Shown here piece after piece: positions 8,193 to 16,841 of a DNA stretch of 64,000 bases. The DNA comes from Gemmatimonadota bacterium. GTDB lineage: Bacteria > Gemmatimonadota > Gemmatimonadetes > Gemmatimonadales > Gemmatimonadaceae. The notes below the pieces were generated by a model, which worked only from the letters and a program-made list of their open reading frames with translations, searched no databases and had not been told where the DNA came from. Made by a program: the position numbers and the translations under genes. Numbering within the stretch: position 1 is the first letter of the stretch; the number at the start of each line of letters is the position of its first letter. Location of the stretch: assembly GCA_016719105.1 (NCBI GenBank), contig JADKAQ010000016.1:205752-269751 (forward strand), given 5' to 3'.

Positions 8193-9665
8193 GTGCGCGC
8201 GATGAAAATGTCGTCGATCTCGGCTGAGAGATACGGGGGGCCCCCCCCGAAACAGAATCTCGCATCCTCCTCACGTTCCTCCGTCATCATTTCCTTGCCG
8301 TCGTCATCCTTTTCGCTGCGCCGCCGTCCACCCGCGCCCTCAGGCGAGCACCGCCGCTCGCTCGGTCGCCCCGTTCCGCGACGCGTCCCATCCGCCCTCC
8401 CGCGCCTCGTCGCGCGTGCGTTCCTGCTCCTCGCGGTCGCCCTCACGCCGGCGATCGCGCGCGCGCAACACGTGCTCGTCCCCATGGACGACGACCAGGG
8501 CAATCACCTCAAGGCCTACGGGCTCACCTTCAACGCGCTGCGCGACGGCAACAAGGCGGAGTGGTTCATCAACTACCGCGGCGGGGCGTTCCTCCTGCCT
8601 GACCTGTCCGAGCTGAAGAAGCGCGCCACGCTCGACGGCGTGACCTTCGAGGTCATCGACAACGGACGACTCGCCGCCATCCGCGCCGAGATTGCGTCGG
8701 GCAACATGGACGCCATCTCGCTCGAGCGCGCCCCGAAGGTCGCCATCTACAAGCCGGCCAAGTCGCCCCCCTGGGATGACGCCGTGACGCTCGCGCTGCA
8801 ATACGCGGGGATCGAGTTTTCCTCCGTGTACGACGAGGAAGTCGTGGCCGGAGACCTCTCCAAGTACGACTGGTTGCACCTGCACCACGAGGACTTCACG
8901 GGACAGCAGAACAAGCTCTATCTCGGCTTCCGTGACACCCCGTGGTTCATCGAGCAGCGGGAGCGCGCCCTCGCCAGCGCCCGCAAGCTGGGCTTTGCCA
9001 ACATCCCGGCCATGAAGAAGCAGGTCGCCGAGCGGATGCGGCAGTTCGTGGAGCGCGGCGGCTTCCTCTTCGCCATGTGCGGCGCGACCGAGACGCTCTC
9101 GCTCGCCATCGCCGCGCACCAGACCGACATCGCCGGGAGCTTTGCCGACGGCACGCCGGTCGACGAGGCCGCCGACAGCAAGCTCGATTGGGATCGGTCG
9201 TTCGCCTTCAAGGACGTGCACCTCGAGCCGTCGCCGTTCGTGAATTCGATGAGCGACATCGATGGGCATCAGGTCAATGTCCCGGGGCGACGCCAGCCGC
9301 TGGGGCAGTTCTCGCTCTTCCAGTTCTCGGCCAAGTTCGACCCGGTTTCGTCGATGCTCGTGCAGAACCACCGCACCGTCATCCCCGACTACTACGGCGT
9401 GACCACGTCGTTCACCAAGGGGACGATCAAGCAGGGGGTGACCTTGCTCGCGCAGGAGGAGGGGGCCCCGTGGGCCAAGTACATCCACGGCGACTACGGC
9501 AAGGGGTCGTGGACCTACCTTGGCGGGCACGATCCGGAGGATCCGCAGCACAACATCGGCGCGGCGCCGACCGACCTCTCGCTGCACCCAACGTCGCCGG
9601 GGTATCGGCTCATTCTCAACAACGTGCTGTTTCCGGCGGCGAAGAAGAAGCCGTTGAAGACCTAG
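8193..9665 (+). CDS. Conserved exported protein of unknown function
   Basis: The frame gives 490 residues. Homology-like sequence starts after the cleavable segment LLLAVALTPAIARA near residue 90 with HVLVPMDDDQGNHLKAYGLT. From memory, this resembles a secreted family often mislabelled asparagine synthetase B in Bacteroidetes; no amidotransferase or ATP-binding motif is visible. Conserved-looking blocks are WFINYRGGAFLLPD, WLHLHHEDFTGQ and ERGGFLFAMCGATETL, the last like a GATase1/ThuA-type nucleophile elbow. The first 70 residues before the signal peptide are low in conservation features, so the true start is uncertain; a TTG near 8294 is an alternative. Confidence 0.6.
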   Translation: MRAMKMSSISAERYGGPPPKQNLASSSRSSVIISLPSSSFSLRRRPPAPSGEHRRSLGRPVPRRVPSALPRLVARAFLLLAVALTPAIARAQHVLVPMDDDQGNHLKAYGLTFNALRDGNKAEWFINYRGGAFLLPDLSELKKRATLDGVTFEVIDNGRLAAIRAEIASGNMDAISLERAPKVAIYKPAKSPPWDDAVTLALQYAGIEFSSVYDEEVVAGDLSKYDWLHLHHEDFTGQQNKLYLGFRDTPWFIEQRERALASARKLGFANIPAMKKQVAERMRQFVERGGFLFAMCGATETLSLAIAAHQTDIAGSFADGTPVDEAADSKLDWDRSFAFKDVHLEPSPFVNSMSDIDGHQVNVPGRRQPLGQFSLFQFSAKFDPVSSMLVQNHRTVIPDYYGVTTSFTKGTIKQGVTLLAQEEGAPWAKYIHGDYGKGSWTYLGGHDPEDPQHNIGAAPTDLSLHPTSPGYRLILNNVLFPAAKKKPLKT

Positions 9666-9697
9666 AGGACGGGAAGACGGGAAGACGGGAAGACGAG
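9666..9697. repeat. GACGGGAA tandem short repeat, copy 2
   Basis: Immediately after the stop of the preceding gene, AGGACGGGAAGACGGGAAG continues into a third unit and ends in GACGAGTGAGGG. The same terminal GACGAGTGAGG follows copy 1, so the two are related copies and not chance low complexity. Confidence 0.7.
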
Positions 9698-9750
9698 TGA
9701 GGGCGCGAGGGGCATCGTGCTCGGCGTCGTGCGGGTGCGTAAATTGAGGC

Positions 9751-12261
9751 ATGCCCGCCGCCGACGCTTCCGCTCGTATCGCGCCTAACGCGGCCGCGGC
9801 CGTGCGGGCGGCGATCCGGCTGGCGGGGGGACGCGAGGTCTGCTTCGTCTGCAAGGTCGACGAACGCGAGGTGATCGTGGGAGCGCGCGTGGTGGCGCGC
9901 GGCGACGTGAAGTCGGTGCTGGCCCTTCCCGGCTTCGCGCAGCGGGGCGAACTGCTCCTCCACAATCACCCGTCGGGGAACCTCGAGCCGTCAGGCCCCG
10001 ATCTCGAGATCGCCGCGCGGATGCACGACGCGGGGGTGGGCTTCGCCATCGTCGACAACGAGGCCAGCGAGGTCTACGTCGTCGTCGAGGTCCCGCGCGA
10101 ACGCCGGCAGGCCCCGGTCGACGTGCGCGGGGTCGACGCCCTGCTCGGCGCCGCCGGTCCCATCGCCCGCCTGCACCAGCGCTACGAGGACCGCGCCTCG
10201 CAGCGTGGCTTTGCCCGCACGATCGCGCGGCTGTACAACGGCGGCGGGATCGGCGTGCTGGAGGCGGGGACCGGGGTCGGCAAGTCGTTAGGCTACCTGG
10301 TTCCGGCGCTGCGCTGGGCCGCGCAGAACGGCGAGCGCACGGTCGTCTCGACCAACACGATCAACCTGCAGGAACAGCTGGTCGGCAAGGACCTCCCGTT
10401 CCTCGCCCGCGCGCTCGAGGACCAGCCGGTGCGATTCGCCCTCCTCAAGGGGTGGCACAACTACGTCTGCCTGTTGCGGCTGGAACAGGCGCGCGGCGCC
10501 GGGGCGACGCTCTTCGATCCCGGGTCGGTCGCCGACATGGAGGCGATCGCCGCGTGGGCCGAGCGCACCGGCGACGGCAGCTTGAGCGACCTGGTCACCC
10601 CGCCCAAGCCCGACGTGTGGGACGAAGTGGCCGCCGAGCCCGACCTGTGCCTGCGGCTGCAATGCCCGCACTTCGATCGCTGCTTCCTCTTTGCGGCGCG
10701 GCGGCAGGCGGCGCAGGCCGACGTGATCGTCGTCAACCACCACCTGCTCCTGGCCGACCTCGCGGTGCGCCGCGCCTCGCAGAAGTGGGACGATTCGGCG
10801 GTCCTCCCGCCGTACTCCCGCCTCGTCATCGACGAGGGGCACCACCTGGAGGATGCCGCCGCCAGCCACCTTGGGGCGACGGCCACCCGTCGCGGGCTGC
10901 AGCGCCTCTTTGGTCGGCTGGAGCGACGCGGCAAGGGACTCCTCCCCACGCTCGCCGCACGCCTCTCGACCCGGAAGGACCTGCTCAGCGTCGCCTCGCT
11001 CGACCTGGTGCACGCCCGCCTCTTTCCCTCGGCGGTCGCCGCCCGCGAGAAGGGCGGGGTGGTCTTCGACCTGCTGGACGGCCTCATGCACGAGGCGCGC
11101 GTCCCGGTATTGCGGCTGACGGAGACCTTCGCTGATCATCCCATCTGGCGCGCCGGGCTCGCGGCGGCGCTCGAAGACCTGCTGCGCGAACTGGCGCTGC
11201 TGGGCGACAACCTGCGCCTCGTCCGCGAGCGCCTGGAGACCGACGAGCAGGCGCTCGAGGCGCAGGCCGCGCTGCTCGGCGAACTGCGCGGTGTGTCGCG
11301 CCGCCTGGACAATGCGGGCGATGCGCTGCGCGAGGGGCTCACCCCCGCTGGCAAGCACCCCACCGTGCGCTGGCTCGAAGTGCGCGGCAAGGAGCGCAAC
11401 CTGGCGGTCACCTCCGTCCCGCTCGACCTCGCCCCGATCCTGCGCGAGGACCTCTTCAAGCGACTCGAGACGGCGATCGTCACCAGCGCCACGCTCTCGA
11501 CCGACGGCAAGTTCGACTTCGTGCGCGCGCGCCTCGGCCTCACGGAGGACGACGTGGAGCCGGAGACGCAGGTCTTCCCCTCGCCCTTCGACTATCCGTC
11601 GCAGGCGATGCTCGCGGTCCCGACCGACATCCCGGCGCCTAACGTCGATCCGCGCGGGCACTTCGAGGCCGTGGTCGATGCGATCGCCGAGGTGGCGCAT
11701 GCGGCTGGCGGTGGGGTCTTCGCCCTGTTCACCTCGCACCGCGACGTACGCGAGGCGGCGCAGGTGCTGCGCGAGCGTGGCGTCGACCAGCGCTTCCCGT
11801 TGATGGTGCACGGCGAGGACGGGCGGGCCGCCCTCCTGCGCCGCTTCACCGACGCTGGACACGCGATCCTGCTCGGCACGTCGTCCTTCTGGGAAGGGGT
11901 CGACGTTCCGGGCGATCCGCTGCGGGCCCTCGTCCTGAGCAAGCTCCCCTTCAAGGTCCCCACCGAGCCGCTCACCGCGGCGCATTGCGAGGCCATCGCC
12001 TCGCGCGGTGGCGATCCCTTCCGGGAGTACATGATCCCCCACGCCGCCTTGCGCCTCAAGCAGGGTTTCGGGCGCCTCATCCGGACGGCGACCGACCAGG
12101 GGGTGGTGGTCCTGATGGATCCGCGCGCCGAGTCCAAGCCGTTCGGCCGTGAATTGGTGGAGGGGCTCCCGCCCGCCCGCCGCGTGATTGCGCCGTGGTC
12201 GGAAGTGGCCCGCGAAATCACCCGATTCTACGCCCGCCCGGGGAAGCCGAAGCTGGGCTGA
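9751..12261 (+). CDS. JAB/RadC-domain and DinG-type helicase fusion
   Basis: The 836-residue protein starts with a JAB1/MPN-like domain of the RadC type (about residues 1-115) carrying HNHPSGNLEPSGPDLEIA. The His, Ser and Asp of the JAMM motif are present. A full XPD/DinG-like superfamily 2 helicase follows. Walker A is AGTGVGKSLGYLVPAL near residue 170. Four cysteines in the region containing CLRLQCPHFDRC are candidate Fe-S ligands, followed by VIVVNHHLLLADL, DEGHHLED (DEAH-type box), and C-terminal LLGTSSFWEGVDVPG and KQGFGRLIRT motifs. DinG proteins unwind 5'-overhang DNA and R-loops after damage. E. coli-type DinG lacks the JAB domain. Confidence 0.88.
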   Translation: MPAADASARIAPNAAAAVRAAIRLAGGREVCFVCKVDEREVIVGARVVARGDVKSVLALPGFAQRGELLLHNHPSGNLEPSGPDLEIAARMHDAGVGFAIVDNEASEVYVVVEVPRERRQAPVDVRGVDALLGAAGPIARLHQRYEDRASQRGFARTIARLYNGGGIGVLEAGTGVGKSLGYLVPALRWAAQNGERTVVSTNTINLQEQLVGKDLPFLARALEDQPVRFALLKGWHNYVCLLRLEQARGAGATLFDPGSVADMEAIAAWAERTGDGSLSDLVTPPKPDVWDEVAAEPDLCLRLQCPHFDRCFLFAARRQAAQADVIVVNHHLLLADLAVRRASQKWDDSAVLPPYSRLVIDEGHHLEDAAASHLGATATRRGLQRLFGRLERRGKGLLPTLAARLSTRKDLLSVASLDLVHARLFPSAVAAREKGGVVFDLLDGLMHEARVPVLRLTETFADHPIWRAGLAAALEDLLRELALLGDNLRLVRERLETDEQALEAQAALLGELRGVSRRLDNAGDALREGLTPAGKHPTVRWLEVRGKERNLAVTSVPLDLAPILREDLFKRLETAIVTSATLSTDGKFDFVRARLGLTEDDVEPETQVFPSPFDYPSQAMLAVPTDIPAPNVDPRGHFEAVVDAIAEVAHAAGGGVFALFTSHRDVREAAQVLRERGVDQRFPLMVHGEDGRAALLRRFTDAGHAILLGTSSFWEGVDVPGDPLRALVLSKLPFKVPTEPLTAAHCEAIASRGGDPFREYMIPHAALRLKQGFGRLIRTATDQGVVVLMDPRAESKPFGRELVEGLPPARRVIAPWSEVAREITRFYARPGKPKLG

Positions 12262-12329
12262 CGCGGTAACTTAGGAGAGGCGTTCACACGGAGAAGGCTG
12301 GTCCCCTGCCAGCGGTGGGGGTGCTAGCT

Positions 12330-12376
12330 CTCGTCTTCTCGTCTTCCCGTCTTCCGTCTTCCCGTCTTCCCGTCTA
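12330..12376. repeat. GACGGGAA tandem short repeat, copy 3 (reverse orientation)
   Basis: CGTCTTCTCGTCTTCCCGTC continues as CTTCCGTCTTCCCGTCTTCC, the reverse complement of copies 1 and 2. It occupies the spacer just before the next start. The rest of the 118-bp gap (12262-12329) shows nothing I can name. Confidence 0.7.
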
Positions 12377-12379
12377 CCC

Positions 12380-12985
12380 ATGACGCGTCCCTCAAAGATC
12401 GTCTGCATCGGCCGCAACTACGTCGACCACGCCAAGGAGCTCGGCAACGACGTTCCCAAGGAACCGCTGTTCTTCCTCAAGCCGCCGTCGTCCCTCATCG
12501 GTGACGGCGACGCGATCGTGCTCCCGCCGCAGTCGGCCCGGGTGGAGTTCGAGGGAGAGATCGCGATCGTGATCGGGAAGACGCTCAAGAACGCGACCGA
12601 GGCCGAGGCCGTCGCCGGCGTGGCCGGGGTGGTTGCCCTCAACGACGTCACGGCGCGCGACCTGCAGTTCAAGGACTCGCAGTGGACACGCGCGAAGGGG
12701 TTCGACACCTTCTGCGCCGTTGGAACGCCAAAGGAAGGGACCTTTGACTTCGGCGCCCTCGAGGTCGTGACACGCGTCAACGGCGTGGAACGGCAGCGGG
12801 CGCACGGCTCCGACATGGTCTTCTCGGTTCCGTACCTCCTGTCCTATGTCTCGCACGTCATGACGCTCGAGCCGGGCGACCTCATGGCGACCGGGACTCC
12901 CGCCGGCGTGGGGCCGCTCTCGGCTGGTGATGTCGTGGAAGTGGAGATCGTGGGTGTCAGCTCTGTGAAGAATTCTGTTCGATAG
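12380..12985 (+). CDS. Fumarylacetoacetate hydrolase family protein
   Basis: The 201-residue protein is a short FAH-fold enzyme. It opens KIVCIGRNYVDHAKELG, then FFLKPPSSLIGDGD and VEFEGEIAIVIGK, which supply the Glu metal ligands. NDVTARDLQ supplies the Asp ligand, and TGTPAGVGPLSAGD is the C-terminal signature. Family members are acylpyruvate hydrolases, oxaloacetate decarboxylases or HHDD isomerases; sequence alone does not separate these. Length matches the YcgM/FAHD1 group. The ATG follows the reverse GACGGGAA repeat. The next gene is 108 bp downstream on the same strand. Confidence 0.87.
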   Translation: MTRPSKIVCIGRNYVDHAKELGNDVPKEPLFFLKPPSSLIGDGDAIVLPPQSARVEFEGEIAIVIGKTLKNATEAEAVAGVAGVVALNDVTARDLQFKDSQWTRAKGFDTFCAVGTPKEGTFDFGALEVVTRVNGVERQRAHGSDMVFSVPYLLSYVSHVMTLEPGDLMATGTPAGVGPLSAGDVVEVEIVGVSSVKNSVR

Positions 12986-13093
12986 CCGACGGATTCACGC
13001 CGCAACACACGGCGATGGAAACCCGTTGATCCATCAGGGTTACCAAGATCGGGCGCCCTTCGCTCCAGGCCGCGGTCATTCCTCCCCTCCTCG

Positions 13094-14044
13094 ATGCTGA
13101 CACTGCAACGGCACCACAACCGAGACCTTCCCGCGCCCGCCGCCCGATCGGCGCGCGCGACGGCGATATCGGTGGTGGTGCACGTGTTCGTGGTCATCGG
13201 CCTGCTGCAGGCGCTGCAATCGACTGGCGCCATCCAGCGCATCTTCGTGACGCGCACCTTCTCGTTCGAACAGCCGAGGGAGCGCCTCCAGTACCTCACC
13301 GTCACGCCGCCCCGGGTCAAGCCGGTGCAGCCGGTGGTCGAAGCCCCGCGCCCGACCGCCTCGCGCGCCTCGGTCGAGGGGGCGGAGCGGGCCGGGCGGA
13401 CGCAGGGGGGGGCGACCACGACCGAGGGGCCGGCCATCCCGACCGTCCCGCTGGTTGCCCCGAGCACCGTCCCTACGGGGGTGCCCGCCCCGGGGGCGGG
13501 CTTCGACGTGAACGTCGGGACTCCGGCCACGGGGCCGCTGGCCAGCGGGCGCGGGGCGGTGAAGGGACTCCAGCCCGGCTACGTCGACCCGCGCCTGTGG
13601 CCCAACGCCGCGGCGATCGAGTACGCGCCCAAGACCGACGAACAGCGCCTCGACTCGGCGGTCGTGTCGAGCATCATGCGCTATCGCGACTCGGTCCTGG
13701 CCAACACGTACAACCCCAACAAGTTCGAGCGCGGCGACTGGACCTACCGCACGAAGGACGGCAAGCGCTACGGGATCGACCAGCAGTTCATCCGCCTGGG
13801 GAAGTTCTCGATCCCCACGGCGCTCCTCGGACTGCTCCCCCTCAACCAGATGCAGGGGAACCCGGTCGAGAACGAGCGTCAGGCGCGGCTGGCGGCGATG
13901 CGCGTCGACATCATGCAGGGGGCGCAGGCGGCGATGAACGAGGAAGAGTTCCGCCAGGCGGTGAAGAAGATCCGCGCCCGGAAGGACAAGGAGCGCAAGG
14001 AAGCGGAGCAGCGGAAGAAGGCCGAGACCAAGCCGATCTCGTAG
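13094..14044 (+). CDS. Membrane-anchored proline-rich protein of unknown function
   Basis: The 316-residue protein has one N-terminal hydrophobic helix (ATAISVVVHVFVVIGLLQAL, about residues 24-43). A Pro/Val/Thr-rich spacer to about residue 160 follows, then a soluble domain containing VVSSIMRYRDSVLANTYNP and KFERGDWTYRTKDGKRYGID. The C-terminus is a highly charged helix rich in Lys, Glu and Arg. The layout (one helix, Pro-rich periplasmic spacer, small domain) resembles TonB-like proteins, but no TonB C-terminal signature is seen. The gene converges with the LexA-like gene. Confidence 0.65.
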   Translation: MLTLQRHHNRDLPAPAARSARATAISVVVHVFVVIGLLQALQSTGAIQRIFVTRTFSFEQPRERLQYLTVTPPRVKPVQPVVEAPRPTASRASVEGAERAGRTQGGATTTEGPAIPTVPLVAPSTVPTGVPAPGAGFDVNVGTPATGPLASGRGAVKGLQPGYVDPRLWPNAAAIEYAPKTDEQRLDSAVVSSIMRYRDSVLANTYNPNKFERGDWTYRTKDGKRYGIDQQFIRLGKFSIPTALLGLLPLNQMQGNPVENERQARLAAMRVDIMQGAQAAMNEEEFRQAVKKIRARKDKERKEAEQRKKAETKPIS

Positions 14045-14104
14045 GAGACCAGGCGTGTTGCGCCTGGCGGCATCGACGGCCGCCCTCTGGGCGCCGCGAC
14101 CGGC

Positions 14105-14749
14105 TTAACCGTCGGCGTCGGGAACGTCCGGTGCGTCGTGCCAGGTGCGAAAGACGGCGGTCACGACGCCCAGCACGGAGAAGTCGTCGCTCGGCCCCAG
14201 GAAGAGCTCGCGCGCGTCGCCGTTGGTGGCCGTGAGCGAGAGCACCGCACCCTGACGCTGCACCACGCGCACCAGGACGTGCGACCCGACGCGCGCCGCC
14301 ACCAGGTCGCCGTCGCGCGCTCGCGTCGACGGGGCGATGAGGACCCAGTCGCCGTCGTGCACCCCACGGGCCATCATCGCGTCGCCGCCGTGGCGCAGGA
14401 AGAAGGCGTCGCTGGCCGGGACGAAGGCGCGGTCCATTGCCACCCAGCGCTCGCGGTTCTCGTTCGTTAGGTGCGGCTCGACGGGATTGACGCGCGCGTA
14501 CAGCGGCACCGGTTGCACCTGTCCCATCGACGACCAGCCCACGATGCGCACGCCGCGCGAGCGCGCGCCTTCCCGCTCGATGAACCCCTTGTCGGCCAGC
14601 GCCTGCAGCACCTCGGCCACCGTCTTGGTCGACTTGATGCGAAAACGCCGCCCGATCTCCCGGACGCTCGGCTGGTACGTGTTCTGTGCCAGGAAGTCCA
14701 GGAGGTAGTGGTAGACGCGCCGTTCGAGCGGCGAGAGCGGGTCGTTCAT
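14105..14749 (-). CDS. LexA-like repressor lacking self-cleavage residues
   Basis: The 214-residue protein has the LexA order: a winged-helix DNA-binding domain (residues 5-70, with YQPSVREIGRRFRIKST and ADKGFIERE) and an S24 peptidase-type domain. The autoproteolysis residues are altered. The nucleophile motif GDSM reads GGDAMM (Ala at residue 124, codon GCG). The general-base Lys is replaced by Arg at residue 161 (HVLVRVVQ). The Ala-Gly cleavage site reads RVNPVEP where RVAAGEP is usual. The start at 14749 gives MNDPLSPLERR, matching LexA N-termini. It should bind DNA but not cleave itself on RecA contact. It follows gltX on the minus strand. Confidence 0.8.
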   Translation of the reverse strand: MNDPLSPLERRVYHYLLDFLAQNTYQPSVREIGRRFRIKSTKTVAEVLQALADKGFIEREGARSRGVRIVGWSSMGQVQPVPLYARVNPVEPHLTNENRERWVAMDRAFVPASDAFFLRHGGDAMMARGVHDGDWVLIAPSTRARDGDLVAARVGSHVLVRVVQRQGAVLSLTATNGDARELFLGPSDDFSVLGVVTAVFRTWHDAPDVPDADG

Positions 14750-14824
14750 GTCGTCGGGAGGGGGCGATGGCCGGCGCGAGGCGGGCGGACGACGATGCAC
14801 CGCCCGGGGCGCAGCGTCAACCGG

Positions 14825-16280
14825 TCACGTTCCCGAGCCGGGAGCGCTCAGGTGCACGACGGCGCGGTCGAGGCGCGCGAGCGAGCGGTCCCGACCGATC
14901 GCCAGGAGGACATCGAAGATGCCAGGGGTGGCCGCGACGCCGGTCAACGCCACGCGCATCGGCTGGAAGATCTTCCCAGCCCCGACCCCGCGCTGTTCGC
15001 CAAGCGACCGCAATGCGCCCTCCATCGCCTCGGCGCTCCACTCGCTGGCCGCCAGGCAGTCGCGGACGGCGCGGAGGAGGTCGGCGCTCGCCGAGGCGTC
15101 CTTCCACTGCTTGGCGACCGCATCGGCATCGTAGGCGAAGTCGTCCAGGAAGTAGGGGCGACACTGCGCCACGAGCTCGGGGACGGTGCGCGCGCGGACC
15201 CGCAGCAGCTCGAGCAGGCGGTGCCACCAGTCCGTGCGCGCCTCGAGCTCCTCGGCGGTCGCCAGCCCGGCCTCGACCACGAACGGGCGGAGGTAGGCAT
15301 CGAGCGGCCCGATGGGCGCCTGGGCCAGGTGCTGCCCATTCATCCACTCGAGCTTCTTCGCATCGAACACGGCCGCCTTCTTGAGTAGCCCGTGGGCCGA
15401 GAAGTAGTCGATGAGCTCCTGGCGCGTCATGACCTCGCGATCGCCTCCCGGCGACCAGCCGAGCAGCGCCAGGAAGTTGCACATGGCGTCGGGAAGGATC
15501 CCGAGTTCGCGATAGTCGCCCACGGCGGTGGCGCCGTGCCGCTTGGAGAGCTTCTTCCCGTCCATCCCATGGATCATCGGGAGGTGGGCGAAGGTGGGCA
15601 GGGCCGCGCCTAACGCTTCGTACAGGAGGATCTGCTTCGGCGTGTTGGAGATGTGGTCATCGCCGCGCATGACGAGCGTGATCCCCATCGCGATGTCGTC
15701 GGAGACGACCGCCAGGTTGTAGATCGGCGTCCCGTCGGAGCGCAGGATGATGAAGTCGTCGATGTCCTTGTTGGGGAACTCGATGTGCCCGTGCACGAGG
15801 TCCACCCAGCCGGTCGCCCCTTCGGGGACCCGGAAGCGGATCGTATACGGGTCGCCGCGGTCGAGGCGCGCCTGTAGCTCCTCGGGTGAGAGCTCGGCCA
15901 TGCGCCGGTCGAAGTGGAACTGCTCGCCGCGGGCCTCGGCCTCCCAGCGCAGGTGATCGAGTTCCTGCGCGGTGGTGAAGTCGTGGTAGGCTGCCCCCGA
16001 GTCGAGGAGGCGATAGGCGTCGGCCTGGTGCCGCGGGAGATTGGCCCCCCTGGAAGGTGACCTCTTCGTCCCAATCGAGGCCAAGCCACTCCATCCCCTC
16101 GAAGATGGCGCGCGTGCTCTCGTCGGTGCTGCGGGCGCGGTCCGTATCCTCGATGCGGAGGAGGAACTTGCCGCCGGTCTTGCGCGCGTAGAGCCAGTTG
16201 AAGAGCGCGGTGCGCGCCCCGCCGACGTGGAGGTAGCCGGTGGGCGAGGGGGCGAAGCGGAGGCGCGGGGGTGTGGTCAC
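14825..16280 (-). pseudogene. gltX: Glutamyl-tRNA synthetase with a frameshift
   Basis: The reading frame is split. The start at 16280 encodes the class I HIGH-type motif (PSPTGYLHVGGARTALFNWL) up to DWDEEVTFQG. The rest lies in the -1 frame, with GANLPRHQADAYRLLDSG, DIAMGITLVMRGDDHISN and the KMSKS-type motif KKLSKRHGATAVGDY. It continues to the anticodon-binding region. Joining the frames gives a normal length of about 485 residues. The shift is at a run of six C at 16045-16050; five would restore the frame. GltX charges tRNA-Glu and is normally essential, so this is likely a sequencing error unless another copy exists. Confidence 0.9.
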
Positions 16281-16340
16281 GCGAAGATCGATGGAAGGGG
16301 CACTCGGGTCCGTCGCGCGCTGGTCGAGTCGCGCCGAACG

Positions 16341-16386
16341 CGAGACGGGAGACGGAGGACACTTTCGTCTCCCGTCTCCCGTCTCG
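16341..16386 (-). terminator. Hairpin between tRNA-Ser and gltX
   Basis: A perfect 14-bp inverted repeat (CGAGACGGGAGACG at 16341-16354 and its complement at 16373-16386) encloses an 18-nt loop. It is built from GGGAGAC units resembling the GACGGGAA repeats elsewhere in the window. It sits 19 nt past the tRNA 3' end, a suitable place for a terminator, but no T-run follows. Confidence 0.45.
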
Positions 16387-16404
16387 AAGCTGCTGTTGTT
16401 GTCA

Positions 16405-16494
16405 CGGAGACGGAGGGATTCGAACCCTCGATACAGGTTGACCCCGTATGCCGGTTTAGCAAACCGGTGCCTTCAGCCTCTCGGCCACATCTCC
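16405..16494 (-). tRNA. tRNA-Ser (anticodon GCT)
   Basis: On the minus strand the 90-nt sequence starts GGAGATGTGGCCGAGAGGCT and has the class II layout with a long variable arm. The anticodon loop is CTGCTAA-like within GGTTTGCTAAACC (anticodon GCT, read from 16458-16460), so it decodes AGC/AGU. The T arm GGTTCGAATCC is intact and the acceptor stem GGAGA/TCTCC closes. No CCA is encoded. Confidence 0.95.
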
Positions 16495-16637
16495 CAGGGC
16501 GTGCTTTTGTCTGTCCGGGCGCTTCAGGAGCTTTGTCGGACCGGGAGGATGTTAGTCCCGGGTGGGGGAGAGGTCAACGGACCGGGGGGAACGCGGGCCT
16601 CGCCGAGACGGCGACGGACGCGAACACCGAGCGAGAG

Positions 16638-16720
<83 letters not shown>

Positions 16721-16841
16721 CGATCTTGGGATTATGACGGAGGAGCGCTCCGTGGGCAACGGGGCATCCCTCTCCGGGCTCCTCGGCGGAAGCGGCCTCA
16801 CCCCCCGCGCCACGCATCCCCGTTGCGCCGCGCGCGATCGC

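Noticed and set aside
8219..8260. TPP-riboswitch-like CTGAGAGATAC followed by GAAACAG before the 8193 gene
   Set aside because: Only two short motifs match; the paired stems and the thiamine-gene context are missing, and the sequence lies inside the possible reading frame.
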